A stretch of DNA of 64,000 nucleotides from Thiomonas bhubaneswarensis (GCF_001418255.1 NZ_LIPV01000006.1:186001-250000); one strand, 5' to 3'; numbered from the stretch's first letter, positions 46,250 through 61,085 are shown. The notes: generated from the sequence alone by a model not told the origin. Made by a program: numbers and translations.

Positions 46250-47094
46250 TGCGCATGGACTCCAAACCCCCGGTCAGCCTGAGCTTCGAGTTCTTTCCGC
46301 CCAAGACGCCCGAAGGTGCGGACAAGCTTTGTGCCGTGCGGCAGCGTCTGTATGCGCGTCGGCCCGAGTTCTGTTCCGTGACCTTCGGCGCCGGCGGCTC
46401 CACCCAGGAAGGCACGCTGCAGACGGTGCGCGAAATCCTCGCCGAAGGCGTGGACGCGGCGCCGCATCTGTCCTGCATCGGCGCCAGCCGCGACTCGGTG
46501 CGCGGGCATCTGCACGCCTTTCAGGCTGCGGGCGTCAAGCGCATCGTGGCGCTGCGCGGTGACCTGCCTTCGGGCTATGGCATCGGCGGCGAGTTCCACC
46601 ACGCGCGCGATCTGGTGGCGTTCATCCGAGAAGAAACCGGCAGCGCGTTTCACATCGAAGTGGCCGCCTATCCCGAGATGCATCCGCAGGCCAGGAGCCC
46701 GCTCGACGATCTGCGGCATTTCGCCGACAAGGTGCGCGCCGGGGCGAACTCGGCCATCACGCAGTACTTCTTCAGCGCCGCGGCCTATCGCCGTTTCGTC
46801 GATGACGTCCGCGCGCTCGGCCTGGACGTGCCGGTGGTGCCGGGCATCATGCCCATCACCAATTCCAGCCAGCTTCTGCGCTTCTCGGAGGTCTGCGGTG
46901 CCGAGATTCCGCGCTGGATACGTCTGCGTCTGCAAAGCTACGGCGACGACCGCGAGAGCATCCGCGCTTTTGGCAGGGAAGTCGTGAGCAGCCTGTGCGA
47001 AGAGCTCATCGCCAGCGGCGCGCCGGGGCTGCATTTCTACACCCTGAATCAGGCCGAAGCCACGCTGGCGGTGCTCGACGATCTCGGGCGCTAA
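46249..47094 (+). CDS. metF: 5,10-methylenetetrahydrofolate reductase
   Basis: MetF makes 5-methyltetrahydrofolate, the methyl donor for homocysteine remethylation. The 281-residue flavoprotein starts with VSLSFEFFPPKTPEGADKL and has FGAGGSTQEGT, ALRGDLPSG, HIEVAAYPEMHPQA and FFSAAAYRRFVDDV in family order. Its start overlaps the ahcY stop by one base, so homocysteine released by AhcY and the methyl donor needed to recycle it are encoded together under the SAH riboswitch. It converges with the MFS gene with a four-base overlap. Confidence 0.97.
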   Translation: MRMDSKPPVSLSFEFFPPKTPEGADKLCAVRQRLYARRPEFCSVTFGAGGSTQEGTLQTVREILAEGVDAAPHLSCIGASRDSVRGHLHAFQAAGVKRIVALRGDLPSGYGIGGEFHHARDLVAFIREETGSAFHIEVAAYPEMHPQARSPLDDLRHFADKVRAGANSAITQYFFSAAAYRRFVDDVRALGLDVPVVPGIMPITNSSQLLRFSEVCGAEIPRWIRLRLQSYGDDRESIRAFGREVVSSLCEELIASGAPGLHFYTLNQAEATLAVLDDLGR

Positions 47095-48314
47095 ACCCTG
47101 TTGCGTGGCCCGCTGGCGGCGTGCAGCAGCAGCGCCGCCAGCGCGAAGCCCCCGCCCGCAGCGGTCACTGCGGGCCAGCCACCGGCCGTCCAGGCGTGGC
47201 TGGCGACGAACGATCCGATCGAGCCACCGATGAAATACAGCGTCATGTAGACGGCGTTGATGCGGCTGCGCGCGGCCGCGTCCAGAGCGTAGATGCGGGT
47301 CTGGTTGGCGATCTGCGCGCCCTGCACACCGGCGTCGAGCACCAGCACGCCGGCGATCAGCCACCACAGGCCATGCGTGCCGGGAGCGAACACCGCCCAT
47401 GACAGCAGGGTCAGGGCCAGGGTCACGAACAGCACGCGGCGCGGGCCGCCCGGCTTGTCCGATTGCCGCCCGGAAATCGGCGCCACCGTCGCGCCCATGA
47501 TGCCCAGAATGCCGAAGGCGCCGACCACCGCGGGCCCGAAGCCGTAGGCCGGGCTCTGCAGCAGCGGCGTCAGGCCGACCCAGAACACGCTGAAGCTGGC
47601 GAAGAAAAGCCCGCCGGTGAGCCCGGCAAAGCGCAGATCGCGGTGGCGACGAAACTGCTCCAACGTGGAGCCCAGCAGCGCCGCATAGCTGTGCCCCGCT
47701 GCCGAGGTGTCCACGGGCAGGCGCGGCAGCACGCGCCAGAGCATCAGCCACATGCCGACGTTCACCGCCGTGGCGAACACGAACACCGCCTGCCAGTCCA
47801 GCACATTGGCAATCGCCCCGGCCAGCACCCTGCCGCCCAGAATGCCCACGAGCAGGCCGCTCATCACCAGGCCGATGGCCTTGCCGCGAGCCTGCGGCGG
47901 CGCCAGATGCGCCACCATGGGAATGATCTGCTGCGCAATGCTCGAGAGCATGCCGATGGCGAACGAGGCGATCGCCAGGATGGCGACACTGGGCGCCAGC
48001 GCAGCGCCGATCAGCGCGGGGACGAGCAGCGCCGCCATGACCAGAATCACCCGGTGCCGCGGGTGGCGGTCACCCAGCGGGCCGAGCAGCATCAAGCCGG
48101 CGGCGTAGCCGATCTGCGTGGCCGAGGGCACCGCCGCCACACCCGCCACGGTGGTATGGAACTGCTGCGCGAACTGCTCCAGCAGGGGCTGCGCGTAGTA
48201 GATATTGGCCACGGAGATGCCGCAGGCCACCGCCATATAGCCGATGAAATGGCGGGATAGGGGCGCGTGCGCGTCGGCCTGCGAGGCTGTGGTGGAGGTG
48301 GTGGTTGAAGACAT
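47091..48314 (-). CDS. MFS transporter (sugar efflux/drug-resistance-like)
   Basis: A 407-residue, 12-helix major facilitator protein. The first half has ISVANIYYAQPLLEQFAQQF and the loop motif LGPLGDRHPRHRV; the second half has APISGRQSDKPGGPRRVL. The pattern resembles the YgaY/NepI-type efflux group, but the substrate cannot be told. It is transcribed alone, divergently from apbC across a 124-base spacer. Confidence 0.85.
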   Translation of the reverse strand: MSSTTTSTTASQADAHAPLSRHFIGYMAVACGISVANIYYAQPLLEQFAQQFHTTVAGVAAVPSATQIGYAAGLMLLGPLGDRHPRHRVILVMAALLVPALIGAALAPSVAILAIASFAIGMLSSIAQQIIPMVAHLAPPQARGKAIGLVMSGLLVGILGGRVLAGAIANVLDWQAVFVFATAVNVGMWLMLWRVLPRLPVDTSAAGHSYAALLGSTLEQFRRHRDLRFAGLTGGLFFASFSVFWVGLTPLLQSPAYGFGPAVVGAFGILGIMGATVAPISGRQSDKPGGPRRVLFVTLALTLLSWAVFAPGTHGLWWLIAGVLVLDAGVQGAQIANQTRIYALDAAARSRINAVYMTLYFIGGSIGSFVASHAWTAGGWPAVTAAGGGFALAALLLHAASGPRNRV

Positions 48315-48438
48315 GGGAAAAACCGTGTGGAAGCTGCATTGTCGTGGCGCTTAGGCGCGGCTGCACGGCAGGGGTCATCGCGAAGCGGCCAGCGGCTCTA
48401 CACTGCCAACACTTCGTGTTTTCTTCAGACGTTCGACC

Positions 48439-49530
<1,092 letters not shown>

Positions 49531-49544
49531 GACTGGTCGAAGCC

Positions 49545-53255
<3,711 letters not shown>

Positions 53256-53273
53256 TCCTTTCCTCATCATCCC

Positions 53274-54221
53274 ATGATCTTCTCCGGCCAGACCCCCATC
53301 GTCACCCTGACCCTCAACCCCTGCGTGGACGTCAGCTACGACGTGCCGCAGTTGCTTGCCGACCAGAAGGCGCACGCCCTCGCCGCCCGTCTGGACCCCG
53401 GCGGCAACGGCATCAACGTGGCCCGCGCCTTGAGTCGGCTGCACGTGTCGGCGTGGGCCTGCGCCACGGTGGCGGGCGAGATCGGCATGCTGTTCGAGCG
53501 GCTGTTGCGCGGGCAGGTCGATCACCCGCATCTGGTGCGCCTGGACGGCGAGACCCGGATCAACGCCACCTTGCTGCAGCAGCAGCCGCGTGCGCAGTTC
53601 GAGGTTAGCGCACCGGGGCCGACCATCGACGCAGCCACGCTCAAACGCATCACCGCCGAAGTGCTGGCGCTGGCGGGCAGCGGCTACGCGGTGCTGACCG
53701 GCTCACGTACGCCTGGCGTCGCGGCCGATTACTACGCCGAACTCACGACCGCACTGCGCGCGCGCAACGCGCGGGCCGTGGTCGATTCGGCGGGCGAGGC
53801 ACTGGCTCAAGCCGTCGCCGCAAAGCCCTTTCTCATCAAGCCCAACCGTTACGAGCTCGAACAGCTCATCGGCCATGCGTTGCCGACGCGAGAGGAGGTG
53901 ATCGCCGCCGCTCGGGTGCTGCACGAACAGGGTGTGGAATGGGTCTGCGTGTCGCTGGGGGCGCAAGGCGCGGTGCTGGTCGGAGACGAGGTGTTCGTCG
54001 GTACATCTCCCGAAGTGGAGGTGGTGTCCACCGTGGGCGCGGGCGATTCGCTGGTGGGCGGTCTGGTCGCGGCCTTTGCGCGCGATGCCAACCCCGCTGA
54101 TGCCCTGCGCCTCGGGCTGGCTTGCGGCGCGGGCACCTCGACTCAGCCCGGCACCGAGTTGTTCAACCCGGCGCAGTTGCCGGGTCTGATGGAACGCGCC
54201 GAGGTGAAACGACTCAGTTGA
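53274..54221 (+). CDS. PfkB-family sugar kinase (1-phosphofructokinase-like)
   Basis: A 315-residue ribokinase-fold kinase of the 1-phosphofructokinase/6-phosphofructokinase II/tagatose-6-phosphate branch. It has VTLTLNPCVDVSYDVPQL at the start, DPGGNGINVARALSRL (PfkB signature 1, about 43-58) and VSTVGAGDSLVGGLVAAFA with the catalytic Asp in GAGDS (about 259). No PTS fructose genes are nearby, so a PfkB-type 6-phosphofructokinase is as likely as 1-phosphofructokinase. It starts 18 bases after the HyuA-HyuB gene. Confidence 0.87.
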   Translation: MIFSGQTPIVTLTLNPCVDVSYDVPQLLADQKAHALAARLDPGGNGINVARALSRLHVSAWACATVAGEIGMLFERLLRGQVDHPHLVRLDGETRINATLLQQQPRAQFEVSAPGPTIDAATLKRITAEVLALAGSGYAVLTGSRTPGVAADYYAELTTALRARNARAVVDSAGEALAQAVAAKPFLIKPNRYELEQLIGHALPTREEVIAAARVLHEQGVEWVCVSLGAQGAVLVGDEVFVGTSPEVEVVSTVGAGDSLVGGLVAAFARDANPADALRLGLACGAGTSTQPGTELFNPAQLPGLMERAEVKRLS

Positions 54222-54251
54222 GAGCGTGCTTTGGAGCAGGCTCAGGGGCCT

Positions 54252-55535
54252 TTAACGCTTGATCGCGCGCCAGCCAATATCGCGGCGGTATTGCATGCCG
54301 TCGAAGTGAATGGTGTTGATCGCCTCGTAAGCGCGTTGCTGCGCAATGCGCGGCGAATCGCCCAGCGCGGTGACGGCCAGCACCCGCCCGCCCGAGGTGC
54401 GCAGCACGCCCTGGGCGTCGAGCGTGGTGCCGGCATGGAAGGTGATGCAGTCGTCCGCTTCGGGAGGAATGCCGGTGATCGCGTCACCCTTGCGCGGGCT
54501 CTCGGGGTAGCCGTGCGCGGCGAGCACCACACCCAGAGCGGTGCGGCGATCCCACTCCAGCTCCACCTGATCGAGCTGACCGGCGATGGCCTTCTCGAAC
54601 ACCACGGAAAGATCGCTCTTGAGGCGGGCCATGATGGGCTGGGTTTCGGGGTCGCCCATGCGGCAGTTGAATTCCAGCGTCTTGGCGCGGCCGGAGGCGT
54701 CGATCATCAGCCCGGCATAGAGAAAGCCGGTGAAGGGAATGCCGTCGGCGGCCATGCCCTTGACCGTGGGCAGGATGATCTCGCGCATTACCCGGGCGTG
54801 AACTTCGGGCGTGACCACGGGCGCGGGCGAATAGGCGCCCATGCCGCCGGTGTTCGGGCCTTGGTCGCCGTCGAGCAGGCGTTTGTGATCCTGGCTGGAG
54901 GCCAGCGCGAGCACATGCTGACCATCGACCATGACGATGAAGCTGGCTTCCTCGCCCTGTAAGAACTCTTCGATGACCACGCGCGCGCGGCCAGCGTTGT
55001 GCTGCACGCCGTAGCGGTTGGCCTGCAGCATGTCGTCGATGGCGGCGTGGGCCTCGTCTGCGGTCTGCGCCACGACCACGCCCTTGCCCGCGGCCAGGCC
55101 ATCGGCCTTGACCACGATGGGGGCGCCGTGCTGATCGACGTAGGCATGGGCCTGCGCGGCATCTTCGAACGTGGCGAAGGCCGCAGTGGGGATGTGGTGC
55201 CGCGCCATGAAAGCCTTGGAGAAGGCCTTGGAGCTTTCGAGTTGGGCCGCGGCGCGCGTGGGGCCGAAAATTTTCAGCCCACGGGCGCGAAACCCATCGA
55301 CGATGCCCGCAGCCAGCGGCGCTTCGGGCCCGACCACGGTGTAGGCGATCTTCTCGCGCACGCAGAACTCGGCCAGTTCTTCGGCGTTGGCGACCTGCAG
55401 GTTCTCCAGCCGGGAATCGAGCGCGGTGCCACCATTGCCCGGCGCGACATAAACGGTCTGCACTCGGGGCGACTGCGCCAGCTTCCAGGCAAGCGCGTGT
55501 TCACGTCCGCCGGAACCGATGACGAGGAGTTTCAT
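54252..55535 (-). CDS. purD: phosphoribosylamine-glycine ligase
   Basis: PurD joins phosphoribosylamine and glycine with ATP in purine synthesis. The 427-residue ATP-grasp protein starts with MKLLVIGSGGREHALAWKLA and has the GPEAPLAAGIVDGFRARG region, SFIVMVDGQHVLALASSQDHK and the family signature FNCRMGDPETQ near residue 290. It follows yebC after nine bases and is probably co-transcribed. It converges with the PfkB gene, 30 bases apart. Confidence 0.96.
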   Translation of the reverse strand: MKLLVIGSGGREHALAWKLAQSPRVQTVYVAPGNGGTALDSRLENLQVANAEELAEFCVREKIAYTVVGPEAPLAAGIVDGFRARGLKIFGPTRAAAQLESSKAFSKAFMARHHIPTAAFATFEDAAQAHAYVDQHGAPIVVKADGLAAGKGVVVAQTADEAHAAIDDMLQANRYGVQHNAGRARVVIEEFLQGEEASFIVMVDGQHVLALASSQDHKRLLDGDQGPNTGGMGAYSPAPVVTPEVHARVMREIILPTVKGMAADGIPFTGFLYAGLMIDASGRAKTLEFNCRMGDPETQPIMARLKSDLSVVFEKAIAGQLDQVELEWDRRTALGVVLAAHGYPESPRKGDAITGIPPEADDCITFHAGTTLDAQGVLRTSGGRVLAVTALGDSPRIAQQRAYEAINTIHFDGMQYRRDIGWRAIKR

Positions 55536-55544
55536 GTGGGCGCC

Positions 55545-56267
55545 TTAACCGAAGACGGCGTTGTGATAGACCTCTTGCACATCGTCGAGGTCTTCCAATG
55601 CGTCGATGAGTTTTTGCATTTTTTCGGCGTCGTCGCCCGCGAGTTCGACCGTGTTGTCGGCACGCATGGTGATGACGGCCAGCTCTGGCTGCAGCCCGGC
55701 GGCCTGCAGCGCGGCGCGCACGGTCTCGAACTGGGCTGGCGGGGTGAGCACCTCGATGGCGCCGTCGTCATCGGTGATGACGTCGTCGGCACCGGCTTCG
55801 AGCGCAGACTCCATCACCTTGTCTTCCGAGGTGCCGGGCGCAAAGACCAACTGGCCGCAATGCCTGAACTGGAACGCCACCGAGCCTTCTGTGCCCAGAT
55901 TGCCGCCGTGCTTGGAAAGCGCGTGGCGCACTTCGGCCACGGTGCGCACTCTGTTGTCGGTGAGGCAGTCGATGATGATGGCCGCGCCGCCCACGCCATA
56001 GCCTTCGTAGCGGATTTCTTCGTAATGCACGCCTTCGAGCGCGCCGGTGGCCTTGTCGATATTCTTCTTCACCGTGTCGGCCGGCATATTGGCCGCCTTG
56101 GCCTTGTCGATCGCCAGGCGCAGACGCGGGTTGGCGCTGGGGTCGCCGCCGCCCAGACGGGCTGCTGCGGAGATTTCACGGATGATCTTGGTCCAGACCT
56201 TGCCGCGCTTTTCGTCCTGGCGGCCTTTGCGGTGCTGGATATTGGCCCATTTGGAATGTCCGGCCAT
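55545..56267 (-). CDS. yebC: YebC/PmpR-family transcriptional regulator or translation factor
   Basis: The 240-residue protein is a full-length Yeb[61 protein letters not shown] and [15 protein letters not shown]. YebC proteins bind DNA as regulators in some species and more recently have been linked to translation of difficult peptides. ATG 56267 is the conserved start; the longer frame upstream runs into the promoter region. It precedes purD, a neighbourhood seen in other betaproteobacteria. Confidence 0.94.
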   Translation of the reverse strand: MAGHSKWANIQHRKGRQDEKRGKVWTKIIREISAAARLGGGDPSANPRLRLAIDKAKAANMPADTVKKNIDKATGALEGVHYEEIRYEGYGVGGAAIIIDCLTDNRVRTVAEVRHALSKHGGNLGTEGSVAFQFRHCGQLVFAPGTSEDKVMESALEAGADDVITDDDGAIEVLTPPAQFETVRAALQAAGLQPELAVITMRADNTVELAGDDAEKMQKLIDALEDLDDVQEVYHNAVFG

Positions 56268-56390
56268 GGTGGTGCGATGCTCCTGAGGGAAGCCCTGCGG
56301 CAGGGCGAAAGCGCGCTGCATGGGCGTTGATAGACTGCGGATTCTACTTTCGCGCCGTTCGCCCGCCCCCCTCACAGCAAGGCTACAGCC

Positions 56391-57905
56391 ATGTCCGACC
56401 CCATTCTCATCGCCCAGCATGGCAAGGTGCAATGCCACCTGCTGCCGCGCCTTTCCAACCGTCACGGACTGATTACCGGCGCCACGGGTACCGGCAAAAC
56501 CGTGAGCCTGCAGGTGCTGGCCGAGGCGTTCTCACGCATCGGCACGCCGGTCTTCATGGCCGATGTGAAGGGCGATCTGACCGGGCTTTCCCAGGCCGGC
56601 GCGATGAGCCCCAAGCTGGCCGATCGGCTCAAGACCCTCGGCCTGCCCGAGCCGACCTTCGGCGCCTGTCCGGTGACGCTGTGGGACGTGTTCGGCGAGC
56701 AGGGGCACCCGGTGCGCGCCACCATCTCCGACATGGGGCCGCTGCTGCTGGCACGGCTGCTGCAACTCAACGAGACGCAGACCGGGGTGCTCAATCTGGT
56801 GTTCAAAATCGCCGATGACAACGGCCTACTGCTGCTCGACCTGAAAGACCTGCGCGCCATGCTGCAAGAGGTGGGCGACAACGCGGCGAGCTTCACCACC
56901 GAGTACGGCAACATCAGCGCGGCCAGCGTGGGCGCCATTCAGCGCGGGCTGCTGCAGCTCGAGTCGCAGGGCGCCGACAGGTTTTTCGGCGAGCCCATGC
57001 TCAACATCGTCGATCTGATGCAGACCGATGGGCAAGGGCGCGGCATGGTCAACATTCTTGCCGCCGACAAGCTCTACCAGGCGCCTCGCCTGTACGCGAC
57101 CTTCCTGCTTTGGCTGCTGTCGGAGTTGTTCGAGCGTCTGCCCGAGATCGGCGACCCCGATCAGCCGAAGCTGGTGTTTTTCTTCGACGAGGCCCATCTG
57201 CTGTTCAACGATGCGCCCAAGCCCCTGCTGGAAAAGATCGAGCAGGTCGTGCGTCTGATCCGCTCCAAGGGCGTGGGGGTGTTCTTCGTCACGCAGAATC
57301 CGCTGGACATTCCCGACACCGTGCTCGGCCAACTGGGTAACCGCATCCAGCATGCGCTGCGCGCCTTCACGCCGCGCGATCAGAAGGCGGTCAAGACCGC
57401 AGCCGACACCATGCGCCCCAACCCCGGTCTGGACGTGGCGCAGGCCATCACCGAGCTTGCGGTGGGCGAGGCGCTGGTGTCGCTGCTCGACGAAAAAGGC
57501 CGCCCCACGCCGACCGAGCGCGTGTGGATGCTGGCGCCGGGCAGCCGCATCGGCCCCATCACGCCAGAAGAGCGCAAGGCGCTGCTGCAGGGTTCGCTGG
57601 TGGCTGGGGTGTACGAAAAGACGGTGGACCGCGAGTCCGCCTACGAACTGCTCAAAGGACGGGTCGAGGCGACGACGCCAAGTGCCGAACCCGGTACCGC
57701 CGCGCCGGCGGGCGCTCCATCCGGCGGCGGCCTGCTCGATTCACTGGGGCAGGGGCTGGGCGGTCTGGCGCGCGGATCGGGGCGCAAGGACTCGTTGCTC
57801 GAAACCCTGGCCAAGTCGGCTGCACGCACCATTGGGAGCACGGTGGGCCGCGAAATCATTCGCGGCGTGCTCGGCGGCCTGCTGGGGGGCAGCAAGCGGC
57901 GCTGA
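56391..57905 (+). CDS. HerA-like ATPase (DUF853)
   Basis: A 504-residue P-loop ATPase of the HerA/FtsK superfamily (DUF853). Walker A is GATGTGKT (30-37), followed by [13 protein letters not shown]. Walker B is [12 protein letters not shown] (about 262-273), and a sensor/arginine region follows in [20 protein letters not shown]. The Gly/Ala/Pro-rich C-terminus contains a glycine-zipper-like end ([14 protein letters not shown]). The cellular role is unsettled; HerA relatives pump or remodel DNA. It is apparently monocistronic and convergent with the small secreted protein gene. Confidence 0.9.
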   Translation: MSDPILIAQHGKVQCHLLPRLSNRHGLITGATGTGKTVSLQVLAEAFSRIGTPVFMADVKGDLTGLSQAGAMSPKLADRLKTLGLPEPTFGACPVTLWDVFGEQGHPVRATISDMGPLLLARLLQLNETQTGVLNLVFKIADDNGLLLLDLKDLRAMLQEVGDNAASFTTEYGNISAASVGAIQRGLLQLESQGADRFFGEPMLNIVDLMQTDGQGRGMVNILAADKLYQAPRLYATFLLWLLSELFERLPEIGDPDQPKLVFFFDEAHLLFNDAPKPLLEKIEQVVRLIRSKGVGVFFVTQNPLDIPDTVLGQLGNRIQHALRAFTPRDQKAVKTAADTMRPNPGLDVAQAITELAVGEALVSLLDEKGRPTPTERVWMLAPGSRIGPITPEERKALLQGSLVAGVYEKTVDRESAYELLKGRVEATTPSAEPGTAAPAGAPSGGGLLDSLGQGLGGLARGSGRKDSLLETLAKSAARTIGSTVGREIIRGVLGGLLGGSKRR

Positions 57906-57916
57906 CCAAGGCCCGC

Positions 57917-58288
57917 TCAGCGGTTGTCCCAGTCGCGGCGGTGGCCCCAGCCGTGGCCATGATCATGCCGCCAGTGATCGCGGTCCCAGCGGCGCACCGG
58001 AACACCGTAATAGCTGTAATACTGTGGTGCAGGGACGATTCCTGCCGGGGTGTAAACCTGACCGTAGCCGTAATACACCGGCCGCGGCGGAGGGGGCGGG
58101 GGCGGCGGCGCGAAATACACCGGGGGCAGGGCGGGTGGCGGCGCATACACCGGGTAGGCATTCGAGAACGAAGTGACCACGCCGGGCACGCCGACATTGA
58201 CCGACCAGAACACCCGGTCGGCATGCGCCGCCGGTGCGGTCATGAGCGCTGCGCTGCCAGCGAGGGCGAGAACGAGTTGGCGGAACAT
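57917..58288 (-). CDS. small secreted proline- and tyrosine-rich protein
   Basis: A 123-residue exported protein. The signal peptide (FRQLVLALAGSAALMTAPAAHA, cut after AHA near residue 24) is followed by VFWSVNVGVPGVVTSFSN, a run of eight prolines (about 66-73), VYYGYGQVYTPAG, and a His/Arg/Asp-rich tail (RDHWRHDHGHGWGHRRDW). It belongs to a loose group of betaproteobacterial periplasmic proteins with no known function; the tail could bind metal. Confidence 0.72.
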   Translation of the reverse strand: MFRQLVLALAGSAALMTAPAAHADRVFWSVNVGVPGVVTSFSNAYPVYAPPPALPPVYFAPPPPPPPPRPVYYGYGQVYTPAGIVPAPQYYSYYGVPVRRWDRDHWRHDHGHGWGHRRDWDNR

Positions 58289-58456
58289 GGCGGAAACCTC
58301 CTGATCTTCATGTCGTTAGTGTTGGAACAACGGCAGGAATTTCCTCTTGCCGACAGCAAGTGTGAATTTTTTCTGGGCTCGTTAGTGTTCAGCGTTTGTT
58401 TGCACTGCAACACGGCACCGACCTGTCGTTTGCAGACCTGTTCAAATAGCGGGGCT

Positions 58457-60226
58457 ATGGAATCCGCTGACAAACCCTCCAATTTCCTGCGTCAGATCAT
58501 CGAGCGCGATCTGGCGCAAGGCACTTATGCCAATCGGCGCTTTGCAGGTCATCCGGCGGATGCCGCCGGGCATGCCGCGGGGCAGCCCGATCCGGCGCGC
58601 ATCCGCACCCGCTTTCCGCCCGAGCCCAACGGCTATCTGCACATCGGCCACGCCAAGAGTATCTGCCTGAATTTCGGCCTGGCGCAAGACTTTGGCGGCA
58701 TCTGCCATCTGCGCTTCGACGACACCAATCCCGAAAAGGAAGATCAGGAATACGTCGATGCCATTCTGGACGCCGTGCGCTGGCTGGGCTTCGACTGGAA
58801 CGTGGGCGGCGTCTCGCACCTGTTCTACGCCAGCGACTATTTCAACTTTATGTATCGCTGCGCCTGCGCGCTGATCGAAGACGACCTGGCCTATGTGGAC
58901 GAGCAGAGCGCCGACGACATGCGCCGCAACCGCGGCACCCTCACCGAGCCGGGCGTGGAAAGCCCCTGGCGTGCGCGTTCGCCGCAAGAGAACCTGCGCC
59001 GTTTCGAAGAGATGCGCGCGGGCCAGCACCCCGAAGGCAGCATGGTGCTGCGGGCGAAGATCGACATGGCCTCGCCCAATATCAATCTGCGCGATCCGGC
59101 GATTTACCGCATCCGCTTCGCCCATCACCACCGCACCGGCGACCAGTGGTGCATCTATCCGATGTACACCTTCGCCCATCCGATCGAGGATGCGATGGAG
59201 TGCATCAGCCACAGCATCTGCACCCTCGAGTTCGAAGACCAGCGGCCGTTCTACGACTGGCTGCTCGATCATCTCGTGCGGCTGGGTCTGGTGGCCAGCC
59301 CGCGCCCGCACCAGTACGAGTTCGCCCGGCTCAACCTCACGTATGTGGTGACGAGCAAGCGCAAGCTGGCGCAGCTCGTGGCCGAGCGCCATGTAGATGG
59401 CTGGGACGACCCGCGCATGCCCACGCTGGTGGGCCTGCGTCGACGCGGCTACACGCCCGAGAGCCTGCGCCTGTTCACCGACCGCATCGGCGTAAGCAAG
59501 GCCGATTCCTGGATCGACTACAGCGTGCTCGAACAGGCGCTGCGCGACGATCTCGACGCCCGCGCCCCGCGCGCCATGGCCGTGCTCGACCCGCTCAGGC
59601 TCGAACTCACCAACTGGGCCGAGGTGTTCGGCAGCGCAGACCACGCCGAGCCCTGCAGCGCCCCCGTGCACCCGGCACACCCCGAGATGGGGCGGCGCAG
59701 TTTCGACCTCACCTCGCAGGTGTGGATCGAGCGCGAGGACTTCATGGAGGTGCCGCCCAAGGGCTATCACCGTCTCACCCCCGGCAGCATGGCGCGGCTG
59801 AAGTACGGCTATGTGATCCGCTGCACCGGCTGCGAAAAGGATGCCGAGGGCCGGGTCGTCAAGGTGCTGGCCGAACTGCTGCCCGACACCAAGAGCGGCA
59901 CCCCCGGCGCCGACACGGTGAAGGTCAAGGGCGTGATTACCTGGGTGAGCGCCAGCCGTGGCGTGGCCGCGCAGGTGCGGTTGTTCGACCGCCTGTTCAC
60001 CGACGCGCACCCCGACGTCGGCGGGCGCGACTTTCTGTCGGTGCTCAACCCGCAGAGCAAGCAGACGGTGCAGACCTATGTCGAACCTGCGGCGGCGGCC
60101 GCGCCTGCCGGGGCGTCGTTCCAGTTCGAGCGTCACGGCTACTTCGTCGCCGATCGTGTCGATCATGCTGTGGGGGCGCCGGTGTTCAATCGCACCACTA
60201 CCCTCAAAGACAGTTGGGGCAAATGA
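58457..60226 (+). CDS. glnS: glutaminyl-tRNA synthetase
   Basis: GlnRS charges tRNA-Gln. The 589-residue class I synthetase has PPEPNGYLHIGHAKS (HIGH at 62-65), FDDTNPEKEDQEYV, and the KMSKS-loop variant VVTSKRKLAQL near residue 298. The C-terminal anticodon-binding beta-barrels contain the usual WIEREDFMEVPPKGYHRL. ATG 58457 is used; the long frame upstream is a shadow. The 168 bases upstream contain an 11-base direct repeat but no clear regulatory signal. Confidence 0.97.
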   Translation: MESADKPSNFLRQIIERDLAQGTYANRRFAGHPADAAGHAAGQPDPARIRTRFPPEPNGYLHIGHAKSICLNFGLAQDFGGICHLRFDDTNPEKEDQEYVDAILDAVRWLGFDWNVGGVSHLFYASDYFNFMYRCACALIEDDLAYVDEQSADDMRRNRGTLTEPGVESPWRARSPQENLRRFEEMRAGQHPEGSMVLRAKIDMASPNINLRDPAIYRIRFAHHHRTGDQWCIYPMYTFAHPIEDAMECISHSICTLEFEDQRPFYDWLLDHLVRLGLVASPRPHQYEFARLNLTYVVTSKRKLAQLVAERHVDGWDDPRMPTLVGLRRRGYTPESLRLFTDRIGVSKADSWIDYSVLEQALRDDLDARAPRAMAVLDPLRLELTNWAEVFGSADHAEPCSAPVHPAHPEMGRRSFDLTSQVWIEREDFMEVPPKGYHRLTPGSMARLKYGYVIRCTGCEKDAEGRVVKVLAELLPDTKSGTPGADTVKVKGVITWVSASRGVAAQVRLFDRLFTDAHPDVGGRDFLSVLNPQSKQTVQTYVEPAAAAAPAGASFQFERHGYFVADRVDHAVGAPVFNRTTTLKDSWGK

Positions 60227-60227
60227 G

Positions 60228-60310
60228 GGCCCCCAGACCTGCCGCATGGCGTCAGGCCCCCCGAGGGGGAGGAGAAACCTTGGGGCGGCCCGGCGTTGTT
60301 TTCTCATGAG
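60228..60310 (+). repeat. hairpin repeat family E, copy 5 (glnS to 2OG-Fe oxygenase)
   Basis: The layout copies the 22262-22340 element closely: CCCCCAGACCTGCCGCATGGCGTC, GGCCCCCCGAGGGGGAGGAG, then GAGAAAC (60272-60278) with GTTTTCTC (60298-60305, one bulged T) around the core TTGGGGCGGCCCGGC. The stem end runs directly into the ATG of the next gene (TTCTCATGAG). Confidence 0.82.
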
Positions 60311-61085
60311 CTTTGACACGCTGAGCTTCGGCGCGCCCCTGCCCAGCGGCAGCAGTGCACTGCAGCGACTGCGGCAGCAGGGCTTTTGCGTGCTCCGCGC
60401 CCGCGAGTTTGCCGACATGGCCGGGTTCGCGCTGCCTGACTGCGCAGCAGCGTTCGCCTCCTGGAACGACCTTCCCGCCGACGATTACCTCAAGGACGGT
60501 GGTCACTACCGCTTCCGTCGCCACGGCAGCTTCATCCAGACCTTGAGGCCTGAGGCAGGCCAGCCGCTGCTTTGGGCCGTGCCGCATCGCGCCCACTGGC
60601 AGCCCACGGTCTACAACGCGCTGCACGGCGGCATGTCGCGCTGGTTCGCGCCGCTCGGCGAGTCCTTGCTGCAGGCCGCTTTCTGGCAGCCTTTGCTCAC
60701 GGGTCTGGGCCTGCTGTTCGATCAGGTCCGGTCGACGCCGCAGTGGTTCATCGAGGCGCATCAGTTCCGCATCGACACCCGTGAGGGCGTGGGCCGTCCC
60801 ACGCCGGAAGGCGCACACCGCGACGGTGTCGATTTCGTCGCCGTGGTACTCATTGCCCGGCACGGCATTCGCGGCGGCGAAACCCGGGTGTTCGAGCTGG
60901 ACGGTCATCGCGGTGTGCGCTTCACCCTGACCGAACCGTGCAGCGTGCTGCTGATGGATGACACCCGGGTGATTCACGAGAGCACGCCCGTTCTGCCCGA
61001 GGGCGAAGCGGCAGCAGGCTGGCGCGACACCCTGGTGCTGACCTACCGGGCCGGAGGTTTTCTCGATCCGCAGCCTCCGCAATGA
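60306..61085 (+). CDS. 2OG-Fe(II) oxygenase family protein
   Basis: A 259-residue soluble protein with the iron-binding triad of 2-oxoglutarate dioxygenases: His171-x-Asp173 in GAHRDGVDFVAVVLI and His224 in TRVIHESTPV, plus a conserved arginine near WRDTLVLTYR. The sequence is closest to the group acting on free amino acids or small molecules (2OG-Fe_Oxy_2), by general similarity. The substrate is unknown. Its ATG lies at the end of repeat E copy 5, so the repeat probably provides or distorts the ribosome-binding region; no GGAG is visible within 12 bases. Confidence 0.8.
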   Translation: MSFDTLSFGAPLPSGSSALQRLRQQGFCVLRAREFADMAGFALPDCAAAFASWNDLPADDYLKDGGHYRFRRHGSFIQTLRPEAGQPLLWAVPHRAHWQPTVYNALHGGMSRWFAPLGESLLQAAFWQPLLTGLGLLFDQVRSTPQWFIEAHQFRIDTREGVGRPTPEGAHRDGVDFVAVVLIARHGIRGGETRVFELDGHRGVRFTLTEPCSVLLMDDTRVIHESTPVLPEGEAAAGWRDTLVLTYRAGGFLDPQPPQ

